The translations under genes were made by a program, and so were the position numbers. Of a stretch of DNA of 64,000 nucleotides, positions 46,161 through 57,156 are shown piece by piece (positions within the stretch are counted from its first letter, which is position 1; each line of letters starts with the position of its first letter). The notes under the pieces are model-generated. The model was not told the DNA's origin. It did no database searches and saw nothing but the letters and a program-made list of their open reading frames with translations. The stretch spans positions 186,001 to 250,000 of the forward strand of contig BCIG01000015.1 of NCBI GenBank assembly GCA_001599915.1, read 5' to 3'. This DNA is from Symbiotaphrina buchneri. Taxonomy: Eukaryota; Ascomycota; Symbiotaphrinales; Symbiotaphrinaceae.

Positions 46161-47024
46161 TTTGTGAGGTCGTCGGTAGGGTTAGGTTGGATGTGGACAG
46201 CTGAAATCGAACTGTTGGAGCGTCAGAAGAAGTGGTGTCGAGAGTAAAGAAGGTGACGTCGAGCTGGGGCTCAATGCAAGGACGAATCCAGTTGGCCGCG
46301 CTCAACCGAAATTTTAATCCGCGTTGGGAGGATGGAGCTGGGGGTGCCAGCACACAGACATAGGCAGAACGCGGCAACAAAGTAAAGCAAAACATACCTG
46401 ATGAGACGGGTGATTGTCCGTGAAGCTGTGTGCAGAGCTTCAGATGTTGTAGAAGCTGCAGTTTTCTGGCAATGGCCTCTGCAGCGATATGAATATCAAC
46501 CGATGGGTTTTGGGTGAGCTGGAATCACAAGCGCCCCACCCCAAAGATCGAGTGAAGGGCACTAAGGCGTGGAAAATCAAGCAATGGGGGCACATCGGGT
46601 CCGCCACTCCATTGGTCCAATGTTTATCGCCTGTGAGCGCTTGCCTGTGTTGGGTCTGGCGCGGTGATACGTGAGCCATGGCCCCTGACTGGACTCGCTT
46701 GACTGACGAGACGGGCCACGGCCAATGGGGCCAAGAGATCCGAGAGACCAGAGAGACCAGGAGACCAGGAGACCAAGGAGACCACAGCAACCGTGGCACG
46801 TGAGATCAGGCTCCCGCTTTCGCATCTGGACGAGCCAGAGAACAGACGCACCTGAAGCTACCCTGCTCTCGCCTGCCTACCTTACCTTACCTTACATCGC
46901 GCTTCTCCTCTCCATTTGCGATCAGCCATACGTAACCCGAGTTCCACTCTCACTGCGCTCTTATCTGCTCTTCTGCAGCATCGCCGGACCACGCCCTACC
47001 ATAGTAGGATTCGTTGAAGCAGAC
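46161..47024. promoter_or_regulatory. Divergent promoter region, pyruvate kinase and DUF1748 genes
   Basis: 0.86 kb. It contains the GAGACCAG tandem repeat (separate entry) and a TACCTTACCTTACCTTAC tract at 46878-46896. No gene is supported. Confidence 0.55.
46742..46785. repeat. GAGACCAG short tandem repeat
   Basis: About five imperfect 8-10 base units, GAGAGACCAG, AGAGACCAG, GAGACCAG, GAGACCAA and GGAGACCAC, lie head to tail in the divergent promoter region. It is probably variable in copy number. Confidence 0.75.
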
Positions 47025-47486
47025 ATGGTCGTAAGTACAGCCCTTCCCTTAAATAGAGGTCGATCTCGACGGTCAGAATCACCGGCTCATGCGCACCCAT
47101 AATTCGATAGCTTGGGAGGATCACACATTATGCGTTCGACGCAGTTCTCAGTAAGTCCTCCATCATTCAAGAGGGTTGCGACCATTGTTTGCTGACCTGT
47201 TGCGCCGCAGTTTCCGCATTTCTGGCAGGAGTGAAGCGGTCAACCGGTCTCACGTATGTGCCTCCGCGGCCAGTCATTTTCCGTACGCGGCAGGTGTCTA
47301 TGTGGAATAGAGGCTAACACTTCCCCGCCTTTGTGGGACGATAGCCCCAGCCTACGGAGTGAAAAAGTTTCCGACAATAAAGAGGTCAAGAAGTGGGTCG
47401 ACAGCTATCTCGGCGTCGGCGAATGGATTATGGACCAGAGCGTGGCCATCATGGGTTCCAGTAGCTGGTTCGAGAGGAGACGCTGA
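47025..47486 (+). CDS. DUF1748 small mitochondrial protein (76 aa)
   Basis: Four exons, 47025-47030, 47111-47150, 47211-47253 and 47345-47486, join to 231 bases. The first coding exon is only ATG GTC. The joined product starts 'MVLGRITHYAFDAVLISAFL' then 'AGVKRSTGLTPSLRSEKV' and ends 'WIMDQSVAIMGSSSWFERRR'. This is the full-length, highly conserved DUF1748 family, found across fungi (yeast Mco6 is a member). It has one central hydrophobic helix and a conserved 'YLGVGEWIMD' box. The family is linked to mitochondria; its biochemical role is unknown. The gene is easily missed because no exon codes for more than 48 residues. Confidence 0.9.
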
Positions 47487-48687
47487 TAGTGACCTGAGCG
47501 AAGAGATGGGCCCACCATATCCGAGCCTGATGGAGCCGAACACCATCTCAAGGCACAGGTGTGTGCTGGATGTTAACCTACCCTAAATGCTTGGGGTGGT
47601 AGTCAATGGGGAGATATCCATGATTGTTTGTGTATTCATTCGACGGCAGGCGTTGGTAACATGGGCGTTGCATGATACTTTAGAGGTCGCTCGAATCTGG
47701 CGAGGAGATCGAACTCATCTTCATATCTGTTTTCTCGACTCGAGATGTGCGCAGGAATCTATGAGCCGAGTGCAAATTCGTGGTTCGGAAACGGAAGTAC
47801 GTAAGGTAGGCAGATGTGGGGTACCTGCACTTCCATTCGAGCGAGCTCCAAGTCCCTTCCCTCCGTTTTATTTTCGCGGGTTCTCGTCCTTGAGGCACTA
47901 CAACCGAACAGTCAGCGTGGACAAAATCCTGCCAAGTGTTAAACAAGCAATCCCTGATTTTATGGATTAATTGTAGTGAGAATGTTGCAGCTGGAAATAG
48001 ACATAATATTGACAATGGCAAAGTAAGCATTCAACCATTTCTAACCGGCAGGGCAGCTGGCGAACATGGGGCCAAGTTCGGTTGCGGCGTATTCAATGTT
48101 ACTGTCAATTCCATGTCTGCAACGTCTTCCAGCTAGATAAATAAGGTATGTATACGAGCCCTCGAGAAACTGTCCCATACCCTCCGGAGAAAATTCAAGA
48201 ATAAGGCGTGCTTGTCTACAATACTGTACTATGAAGCTGTCAGCCATACGGTGTGGGTTAGGTATCGTTAGGGAGGAGCGGGATTCAGGACCCGGAGAAA
48301 CTATTGATCCAGGAGTCGCCTAAACACGCTAACAATGATCAGGTCAAGCGCCTTCCTAATTCGGGAAACCAAACATGACGATCACCTTCAAAAGGTAAAC
48401 AAAGCTCACTCTTCCTCTTCACAGAAACACCACCACCGCTCCCCATCGCGAAAGCTCGTCTTTTATCTCTTGCACCAACATGCATTGCTATTCACCATAG
48501 CCAAAGACCTCTTTTACTGGAGAAGACATACTGTTAGGGTCTGCAGACCCATTCGCTACTTCTGCGCGGTGCGCGACTCCTACTCCAACTCCGCCTCGCA
48601 CCACCCGTCCGTCCACTACCAGAACACAAGATACCTGGATTGGGATGTCCACTTACGACGACAAGTTGCTCAATTGACCAAATCGAA
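47487..48687. other. Intergenic, promoter of the ppc89 gene
   Basis: 1.2 kb. A short upstream frame (ATG at 48645, TGA within 30 bases) precedes the main start. No other gene, RNA or repeat is supported. Confidence 0.55.
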
Positions 48688-51600
48688 ATGCCCGGCTCTA
48701 CGGGCTCCGAATCACGAGCTCGTCTCATTCGCGAGATGACTCGTGGCATGAAGCGAAACACGAAATCCTCTGCATCTTCGAGCGGATCGAGCGATGGCTC
48801 AGTCTCAGAACCCACCGTCTCCGACTTTGACCCGGAGAACGAGGCGATCCACTCGACTCGTAAACTTGACTACTCTCCGCAATTGCCTGAACTACGCGAC
48901 TCAGCTAAGAAATATCGTTCGTATACTCGCCCTGAGTCGGATGTTTTGATCAACACCTCAGCCATCGGACGCGCTTTTCCCGACTTTTCGCAGGCTGGCA
49001 ATTCTTCGGAAGATCATGAAGACTCAATTGAAGTCGGAAGAGGCGCGCGCAGGACCAGTAAGAACACGCCAAGCAGGTTCAATTCAGCGGCTGAAATATC
49101 TTCTCAATCGCCTTTCGACATTGGTGATGGTTGGGAGATTGGAGTTACCCCACCTGCTCCCACGCGACCAGCGAATCAGTCCGCTACGTCCATGGGCCAT
49201 ACGAACGGAAGAAACACGCACCATACCAGCAGTGCCGACAAGCCTCCGTATGATATGGATAGCTTTTTGGCAGGACATGACACAGGCTCTGTCCGCATCA
49301 ATAGCGGTGCGAAGTCTAAGACGCGTAGGCCAAAACCTACACTCTCGGAGATGCATGCTCGCGCGTCTAAAGAATATGATGGCTCTTTCCTGAGTGACGA
49401 ACGGCCGCCCACCGTTACTCTTACGGCAAGAAACACGCGTTTTGCGAGCGGGAAGAACCGCCAGCCATACTCCCATGAGGCTGTCCTTGACAAGATCCGT
49501 CCAAACGGTGCCAGTCCCCTTCAAAATCAGCAAACACTCTCTTCGACTGCAGGTCCTGCGAACAATACACAACAATCATTCATGCTACCTGATCTTCCCA
49601 ATATCTCTGAATTGGTGTCTGGCGTCTATCAAGATGGAACGCCGGTGTTCACGAAAAGCGCAAACCAACATTCCCGTTTTGCGTCTTCGGGACGTCCTGC
49701 TAATGGCGGGCTGCAACATGCGCCAATTGACAGCGTTCCCGTTCCCAGCGAAGAAAAGGCCATATTCCTTTCGCTGAAACTACTGCAAGACAAGGTCGCT
49801 GAGCTTGAGTCAGAGAAGGCGCGAGCTGAAAATCGCGTTGAAGAGCTTCAAAATGAGAATATCCTCCTCAAAGCAGAAAAGAAGGAAACTGAAAGGCGTC
49901 GACGCAGTGATAGTGCACTGGGGATGACAGATGGTGGCAGCGATGTCAGCAATGGTGGAAAATCGAAGTATACGGCTGAACGCATCAGTAAGTCACCTTG
50001 TGTATTACCGTGGCAATATCTAACACCAATTCCTAGAGCTCCAATCCCTTGTTGAGTCCCTACAGACGCGTCTCGATACTTCTAGCCGGAAGGTGTCAGT
50101 GGCAGAAATTACGATCAAAAACTTGACTCAAGAACGCGATTCAGCCATTTCCCAGTTGGGTGTGGCATACATTCACTCCGAGGAGCTGAAAAAGGAGAAT
50201 GCTTCCCTGAAGAAACGGAATGCAGAACTCCAGGCTAAGCTAGAAGCTTTGACTCTTGCGCACTATGAGGAAACTGGTCAGTGGACAAGAAAGGAAGAAC
50301 GTACGAAGAACAAGCGTGAACGTCGTCAGCAAGGGATTGAGGAATCACGGCAAAGCATACAGGATCTTTGGGATCTTGGTTTGGGAAGGGATAAGAAAAC
50401 AGTGTCGCCCATTCAAGAGGAGGATGCTGAAATGCCACCGAAGTCCGTTGCTGCTGCAATATCGACGGAACATGCAGGTAAAGCCGTTGAGAGCCAGGAT
50501 CGGGTTGAGGCAAGATTCGCCACTCAGCGCCGAACCGGAACCGATAATGCGAATGCTTTCAAAGGCAAAGAGAGTTCAACAGCACTTCGTCCATATGTGA
50601 AGCAGCAAAGACGCCTAAAGAATAAAGACTCTGGGCGTGTAGCTTCGCGCGCTGATGACAACAGACGCACATCCAGCCGGCGTATCATTTCCGATTCCGC
50701 ACACAGAAGCCGGCCTAAAAAGGCTGAAGCTGCACCCTTGGAGATCTCTGATGATGACCAATCGACTGCTCAAGACTCGTCATTAGGATCTGTAAACGGC
50801 GATGCGGAGATCACACACCAGACGACTGGAGGTCTCTCGCGCCTGGGTCAGGACGCTGACGATCACACGACCGAGCAGCAAACTAACGATGTTAGCGGTG
50901 ATGTTACGTATCTGAGTTTCCTCGATGTGAGTCTAAATAGCTTGTACTATGGTGAACCCTTGCTAAGACATCTCACGTGTAGCCTACCGAGCTCGCAGCT
51001 CTTAGGAAGAAGCTCGAAGAAGAATACATCGCCCGCAAGAGTGCAAAAGTAGCCTCTCGACATACAAGGACTGTTGTTGATTCTCCGGATTTACCAAAGG
51101 GAGCCACCAGCGAAGCAAAGCTCGACCTACCGCGCAAGACTTCCATCCCTGAGCCGACCCAATCCAAGAAGCTTGACGGTGTTCAACAGCGCCAAAGGGA
51201 CTCAACCGAACGTTTCGGCGTCAATGCTGAAGTGGACCCGACACACACTGCTCATGCTGCTGCGAAGCCGGATAACATTCAAGCGCATACACGAACTGTC
51301 TCGGATGCCTCGAGCAGCGATAGGCCGAAGTCGCGACGCCGACGGTATCAAGAAGACATGACAAGCGCCTTTATCATTCCAGATATTACTCTGACTGCGA
51401 TCCCTAACGAACCGCACGACAATGTGGTTCTTTCTGAGGCAGCACAGCGCGTCCTAGATAACATTTCAGGTCATGATGGTCAGAACTGCACTGTCTGCCG
51501 CCGTGTCCACGCCTACGGCGAACATCATCATGACAGCGGTACTGATCCAGCCAAGGGACGTGTAAAGATTCCGAAGCCAGTGCCTGCATCCGAACGAGTG

Positions 51601-52074
51601 GATGAAGCTTTACAATATACCGATGAGCCTACTTTGAGGCCATCGCAACCTCCTAGTAATGCTCTAGCCACCGTTATCAAGGCGCTCGAGGATGAGTTGA
51701 CCCATCTCAAACTGGAGCTCTCTCGACAGGAGAAACTCTATCAGAGCCATGATCCCTCCTTGAGCAAGCGCAGAAGGAAGGAGGTTTACAAGAAAATGGA
51801 GCAATGCATGGAAGCGATCGATCTCAAATCCGATCAAATCTATGCTCTCTACGACGTCCTTGAGGGTCAGAAGGCCGGTGGGCATGAGATGAGCCAGCAA
51901 GAGATCGAGGTCACGTTAACCTCGATTGGCATTGATCCTGAAGTTATCGAAAACTCAGAAGTCGGTGACTCGAAGAAGAAGGGCGAAGTCACTCCTACCG
52001 AGCCGGAGTTTGGCGAAGACGGTCTGGATGACGACTTGCCATGGGAGGGGATTGAGGAGACCGGCAACTTTTGA
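48688..52074 (+). CDS. ppc89: Spindle pole body protein Ppc89-like, Cep57 microtubule-binding domain (1093 aa)
   Basis: Three exons, 48688-49987, 50037-50926 and 50983-52074, make 3282 bases; the joins give 'TAERIKLQSLVESLQ' and 'YLSFLDPTELAALRKKLEEE'. The N-terminal 330 residues are disordered. Coiled coils start near residue 365 ('LKLLQDKVAELESEKARAEN') and run with breaks to about 550. A conserved 'CTVCRRVHAYGEHHHD' cluster lies near residue 900. It precedes the Cep57-type microtubule-binding domain with 'LATVIKALEDELTHLKLELS' and 'KMEQCMEAIDLKSDQIYALY'. In fission yeast Ppc89 is a core scaffold anchoring other spindle pole body parts. Length is typical of Pezizomycotina homologues. The start at 48688 is the first ATG in frame; a GTPase or motor role is not suggested. 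Confidence 0.8.
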
Positions 52075-53336
52075 CTGTCTTAGCCTAGACAAACTGCTGC
52101 ATGGTTTATAGAACCTGGGTCTTGGATTTTCACTGTTTCGGCGTTATGGATTGGGGCAAAACATGATGGTTGGATTCGTCTTCAAGTGTCCGTCATGGTA
52201 CGAACACTATGGTTGAGTCGCAAACCCTCGGGACGCATTGCCTGGGGGCAGGACCTTGTGCACGTTGTCATGGTACAGATCCTTCTGAAGCCGTTCATGG
52301 CTTGATTGCATTGTGATGGTGTCTATTGTTATTGGCGCTCACGGTCATTCCCTTCTGCCTTGTTTGAATGTCGGCAAGTCGTGCTTACCGCGTCGGCTGC
52401 TGTCTTCCTCTGTCTGGCTGATTGCCTATCGGTAGCTATCAATGTTTTCGTTTCATGGGTGTTCACTCCTCGCAACGGCTCCGAGTCACCTTTCCTCTCG
52501 GGTTGAGCAGACTCCCCTCAGCCTTCTGGCATGGGGGTCGAGACTGCTCCCCGGGAGATGTGGCAACTCGGAGCCAGTCGAGTTGAGCTCGTTTCCTGCG
52601 GTCCTCGGATCGTGGTTGAGACTTGTTCCTCGATGCGTCGGACGGGATGGCTCTTGTCGGACTACCACTACCACAGCATGTTAGATAGTCAGAGAAGCGG
52701 CGTGGCTCAACCAGCTGCCACCGCTCGTTTCAGATAGCTGTGAATCAAGGACTTTCAACGTATACTTCGTAAGGACGCATTGTGGATCATGACGCGTTGC
52801 TTTCCTGGAATAATGAATTGACCGTATGAAACGTGACAACTGTACCATGCCCTTTCCGCACTCGATCAGTAATTGATGATTTCCGTAGACAACCAACGAA
52901 ACGTGGCTCGTTCCCATATAATCTGCTCAATTCTGATGTAACCATAGTGGTAACCATGACCTTAACCCCACTGCAGATTGGGCAACTATCATACTTCGAG
53001 TTTGACATCTCGATGCCCACTTGGAATCAACTCGGCCACTAAAGGGTCCCCGAGATCTGTCTCTGTACTAGGAGTAACATCTTTACCTTCTAACCCGGTC
53101 AGAACACCACAGTGTCCCCGGGCCGCAGGGCAACTGTGCTCTATGGGGCTCCCACCTTATGTTCACTCTACGACTCACGGAGGAACAACGTTGTGCAATG
53201 CGAGTTGCCGTACACGGGGACATGTGCAAATAGCAGTCCTAACCAAGCAGATATCTAGGAGATACAGAGCATTTCAAAGTGTACAATGGGTATCATGACG
53301 CATAGAGTCTCATCCGTTTCTTACAATGGTCCCTCC
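52075..53336. other. Intergenic between convergent genes
   Basis: 1.26 kb between the stops of ppc89 and ame1. It is unusually long for a tail-to-tail gap here, but I find no frame with a credible start or splice pattern, and no RNA. Confidence 0.5.
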
Positions 53337-55468
53337 TCAAGCACGTCCCTCCAGCGCCGTGGCCGTCCGTTCCAAGAAAACATTGAAGTCCTTCACCACT
53401 CGTAGCAGGCCTCCTGGATAGGCTTTTGAGCCCACTTCAGCTGCAACATTTACGAGAACAGCCTCAAATCCTGATCTGTCATCCTGTGTTTCACTTGGGC
53501 TTGCTTTCGCCTGCTGGACCCGACCACGTGAGACAGCAAGCTCAATGTCGTGGAGAGCAGAATTGAGCATATCTTGCTCCTGTAAGAAACGACATGTTAG
53601 ACAGCCGTATTCGAGTCGTCCACATTGGAACTCACCTGCGCGTCCCTAGCCTCGCTCTCATGAATCCTTCGGACTTCATCAATCTTCAGGGCTACCGCCT
53701 CCCTTTCACGTTTGACATCTAGGAGCTCCTGCCTGAGGTCTATCTTCTCTTTGGTCGCCTTTCTCAGACGAGTATTCAAGGCGTAATTGTAATCAAGAGC
53801 TTCTGTCTATAACAATCTTAGCTTTCATGCCCCCCTTTTCCTAGAAGTACTCACCATTTCGAAGAGTCTCACATCCAATTCCTTTCCGAACGCTTCTATA
53901 GCCTTCCGCTTCCGCCTAGCAGCTTTCCTTCTTGCGTCGTTCGGTTCATTGCCGATGTTCTGGTCTACTGTCTCTGCAGCTCTCTCCACCATCTCTCTGC
54001 ATATCTGAGCGAGGACGTCGACCGCGTTGACCCCTCCACGTTTGGTATACTTCACAGGCGCGGCTGGAGCGTCTAGCTCATCAGCTGCATTGTCTTCCCC
54101 CGCCGTGCGAGGCTGAGCTAAGCGGTGGACGGTGATAGGTACAGTATCTGTACGAGATATACGAGGTCGACGTCTTACACTCCGCTTCTCCACCCTCTGC
54201 CTACGAGGCGGTGACCTTGCTGATTTTCCCTGCCGAGGTAAAGGAGCCATATCCCTGGTCCTTACCGGCGGCACTGTAGCCGCTGTCGGGGTCCCTTGAA
54301 GAGTGGATGTATCAGGACTCGTTCGAGCTCTGCTGGCTGTAGGGCGCTTTCGCCCGGTGAATCTAGCTGAAGCCGACTTGCGCCTACGGGTCTTCTTTTG
54401 GCGGTCCTGTCTCTTTGCCGAGGACGTTGCTTCCGGTGATGATGCTTGCATAGAGCTATCTTCTTCACCATCCTTTGCGGGGGATGTCTCGATTGTCTGC
54501 CCCAGGGACTTTCTCTCTTCTATTTGTTTACGTTCATTGACAGCCTCCCGTCCGCCGGATTGCCGCGATATCGGAGTCGCATTGTCATCTTTTTCATGCT
54601 GGTGACCCGCCAAAGCAGTAGCACGATTGCCACGGCTTGATCCAACAACGCGCTGAACGGACTTCGGTGGTCTTCCGCGTTTTCTTCCTGTCGTGGGTTT
54701 GTCTTCCAGGCGGTTCGGATCAATGTTCTCGTCCGGTGAACGTGTCTTCTGAGCGCCACCCAGGACTTTGCTACTTGAGGCTCCAGCTTCTGCTTGCTGT
54801 GCTGTCTTCGAATATGCCCGTTCGCCCGATTGTTGCACGCCAGGTTGTGCCCGACTTGCGGCCAAATTCGAGGGAGTGACCGGTGGCAGTGGCCTTCCGT
54901 TTCGCTCCTGGCGAAGTTGAGCGGCGAGTGCAGGGCCTTCCAGGGATCAGCCTTATATAAACGCGATTAGCTTCGCGGACAAACCAATTATACGTCTCTT
55001 CCTGGATGTAGCTTCGTCGCCGTTTGCAATTACCGGCGTGCTAATTGGGCGCTCCGCGTCATCGTCTTTGGGTATTTCATATGGGGAAGGCCGCGGCGGT
55101 CTGCCGCTGCTCTTGCTTGATCGGGATGATGGCAATGGCTGCGGTTCTGGTCGTGGCGTCCTGCGCGATGATCTTTGCGGAGGCAGAGGATTCTCCTCAG
55201 GTTGAGTGATCCGAGATGTACGGCCAGAACGCCGTGGAACCAAGGGTTCTATGGGGATCGAGATGCCAAAGTCCATATCTCTCAGTTGGCGCGTCCTTTT
55301 CCGAACATGTTAGTAGAATCCCTCTTACTCAAGCCAAAGGACAGCTACTTACCCAGCACCCCGCTGGCGCATCATGAAGCGTTCCTCCCGGTCTAGACAA
55401 ATCGGACATCAGTAATCAATACATATGAGGTGAGACCTTGAGGGGGATATGGTCTTACTCGATGCCAT
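53337..55468 (-). CDS. ame1: Inner kinetochore protein Ame1/CENP-U/Mis17-like (618 aa)
   Basis: Six exons (55468-55459, 55392-55353, 55295-54985, 54936-53855, 53806-53636, 53579-53337) make 1857 bases. The N-terminus reads 'MASNREERFMMRQRGAG' followed by 'QLRDMDFGISIPIEP', a short conserved motif at the start of fungal Ame1. A Ser/Arg/Pro-rich disordered half contains an AT-hook ('GRKRGRPPK', about residue 205). The conserved core begins 'VKYTKRGGVNAVDVLAQICR' (near residue 400) and leads into a coiled coil to the C-terminus. Ame1 with Okp1 binds CENP-A nucleosomes and the Mis12 complex, linking centromeric chromatin to microtubule attachment. Two introns have A-A-G acceptors; the one at 54985/54936 was placed to avoid a stop and is the least certain join. 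Confidence 0.78.
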
Positions 55469-55768
55469 TCTTGCGTTGTGGCGGCCGTATAGCTATGGAC
55501 GTCGAAGTGCGACGCGTCAAGCTGCGAGAGACGTGAAGCTGTTGTTGTTGGTACGAAGGTAACGAGCAACGACACAGAGCTGTTTCGACGCGGCAAATTC
55601 CGTGCAACCGGGCCTGGTTTTGATACTTTCCATTGTATAAAAAGTATTTCGTAGCTCACCAGTCCCCAGACACTCCCGATTGATTGTTCGGACCCTCCTC
55701 CTTCTGTCCACTGCAGGCGCAAAGTCGAAGTCTCCAGGCATCCCCTTGCGCGCGCAGAGCTGGGAGCC
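55469..55768. promoter_or_regulatory. Bidirectional promoter, ame1 and twin-CX9C gene
   Basis: Exactly 300 bases separate the two divergent ATGs. TATAAAA at about 55637-55643 lies near the middle-right. Both core promoters and leaders must fit here. Confidence 0.6.
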
Positions 55769-56855
55769 ATGGGTTGGTTCTGGGGCTCGTCGGTCGACAA
55801 GGACGACAAGTCTAACCCCCTCTCGAGTTTGGATCCCAGCCTTCGGGCATATTTGGAGAAGGAATCTCCTGTCAAATACACACCGGCTGCCGCATCCTCG
55901 ATCAGCCCTCAAAATGCCGCTACCGAAGCGTCCCAAACATATCGTGACAAGGTTTCTGTCCCAGATTCGATTGGCGAGTCACAGAAGCAGCCACTTGATG
56001 GGGACCAAAAGCCTCCCGTACCCAGAGAATCCCTTTTCCAAGATGGACGATATGCCCACTTATGGAAAACCTACCAGCCTTTGCAACAGGTGGAAGAGTC
56101 TGTCAAGACAGACCAGGAGAAACTTTTGGACATAGTCGAGGGTTTCAAGTATCGTAAGGCCGAAATCGGAAGAGCAGCCCTCGAGAACTGTGCTCTCGAA
56201 CAATGGGAAGTCAATGAATGCTTCCGCAGTGGCTCATGGAAGGCGCGGATGACGATGTGCAGAGAGGAGAACCATAAGCTAGATCGATGTTACAACATGC
56301 AAGCGGTACGTGAGCTTATCGTCCTTGCGCCAGAAGATCCCGTGGTCTTTTGAATGTCATCACTAATCTGGACGTCTCAAACTACAGAAGTTTCTCAAAG
56401 CCTTAGGCTATCTCTCCACTCTGGACCGACCTGCAGAAGTCGATGAGCAAATCCAGATGCATGCCGACACCCTCTATCACCGCATGCTTGACCAAGAAAA
56501 GGCCATCGAGGAGGCGAAGGCGGCTGGGAAGCCAATTCCTTCATTTCCTCCCGTCATCCCAACAACGGCCACTTCTTCCACTTCTCTCCAACCTGCAGTT
56601 CCTGAGAAGCTGGACATAACGCGCTTCAAACCCGAGGTGCAGGAGCAACTGAAGGAAAGGCTTGCAGGCCTAACAGGACAGGAGAAGGAATTAGAAGAAC
56701 GGGCGATTCTGGGTGAGATTGCTGTCAGTGAAGAGTTGACGAGAGGGGTCGGAGCACTATATGAGAAGAAGGATCTGGAAAGAAAGAAGAGAATAGCTGA
56801 AGGCAGAGAAACAATAGGCGACAAGATCAGGAACCTGACGGGGTGGGATAAGTAA
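55769..56855 (+). CDS. Twin-CX9C (CHCH) protein, probably mitochondrial (334 aa)
   Basis: Two exons, 55769-56305 and 56388-56855, give 1005 bases. Cysteines 141, 151, 164 and 174 form an exact CX9C-x12-CX9C pattern ('CALEQWEVNEC' and 'CREENHKLDRC'), the helical hairpin of proteins imported into the mitochondrial intermembrane space by Mia40. The start 'MGWFWGSS' is conserved in a fungal family. Upstream of the hairpin is a 130-residue polar region with 'DGRYAHLWKTYQPL'. Downstream comes 'FLKALGYLSTLDRPAEVDEQ' and a charged helical tail rich in Lys/Glu. Most CX9C proteins are about 100 residues, so the long flanks are notable. I cannot name the function; relatives include respiratory-chain assembly factors. 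Confidence 0.82.
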
Positions 56856-57156
56856 TAGGACGGTTCTATCAAGCACGGTCACAGTGCAGGGGACGTATCG
56901 GGTGTGCATTATCGCTCCTCGGCATTACATTTTATCTGATGTCATGCTATCGGGGCGTCACTACGACTTGACAGTAACCAGGAGGAGCTGAAAGACTAAA
57001 GTCAGCTCAAGCAAGCTCCAGCTAATAATAACAACAAGGAACGCGCTGAACGCCACCGCTCGAATGCAGCAGCCAATATACGACCATTTGTAGACATTGC
57101 TCGAAATTCGCGACCAGGCTGAAGCTGCGGGAGACACACAATCGGTATGGTATCGT
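56856..57156. other. Intergenic between convergent genes
   Basis: 301 bases between the stops of the twin-CX9C gene and the AP180-like gene. Nothing is seen beyond presumed terminators. Confidence 0.55.
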
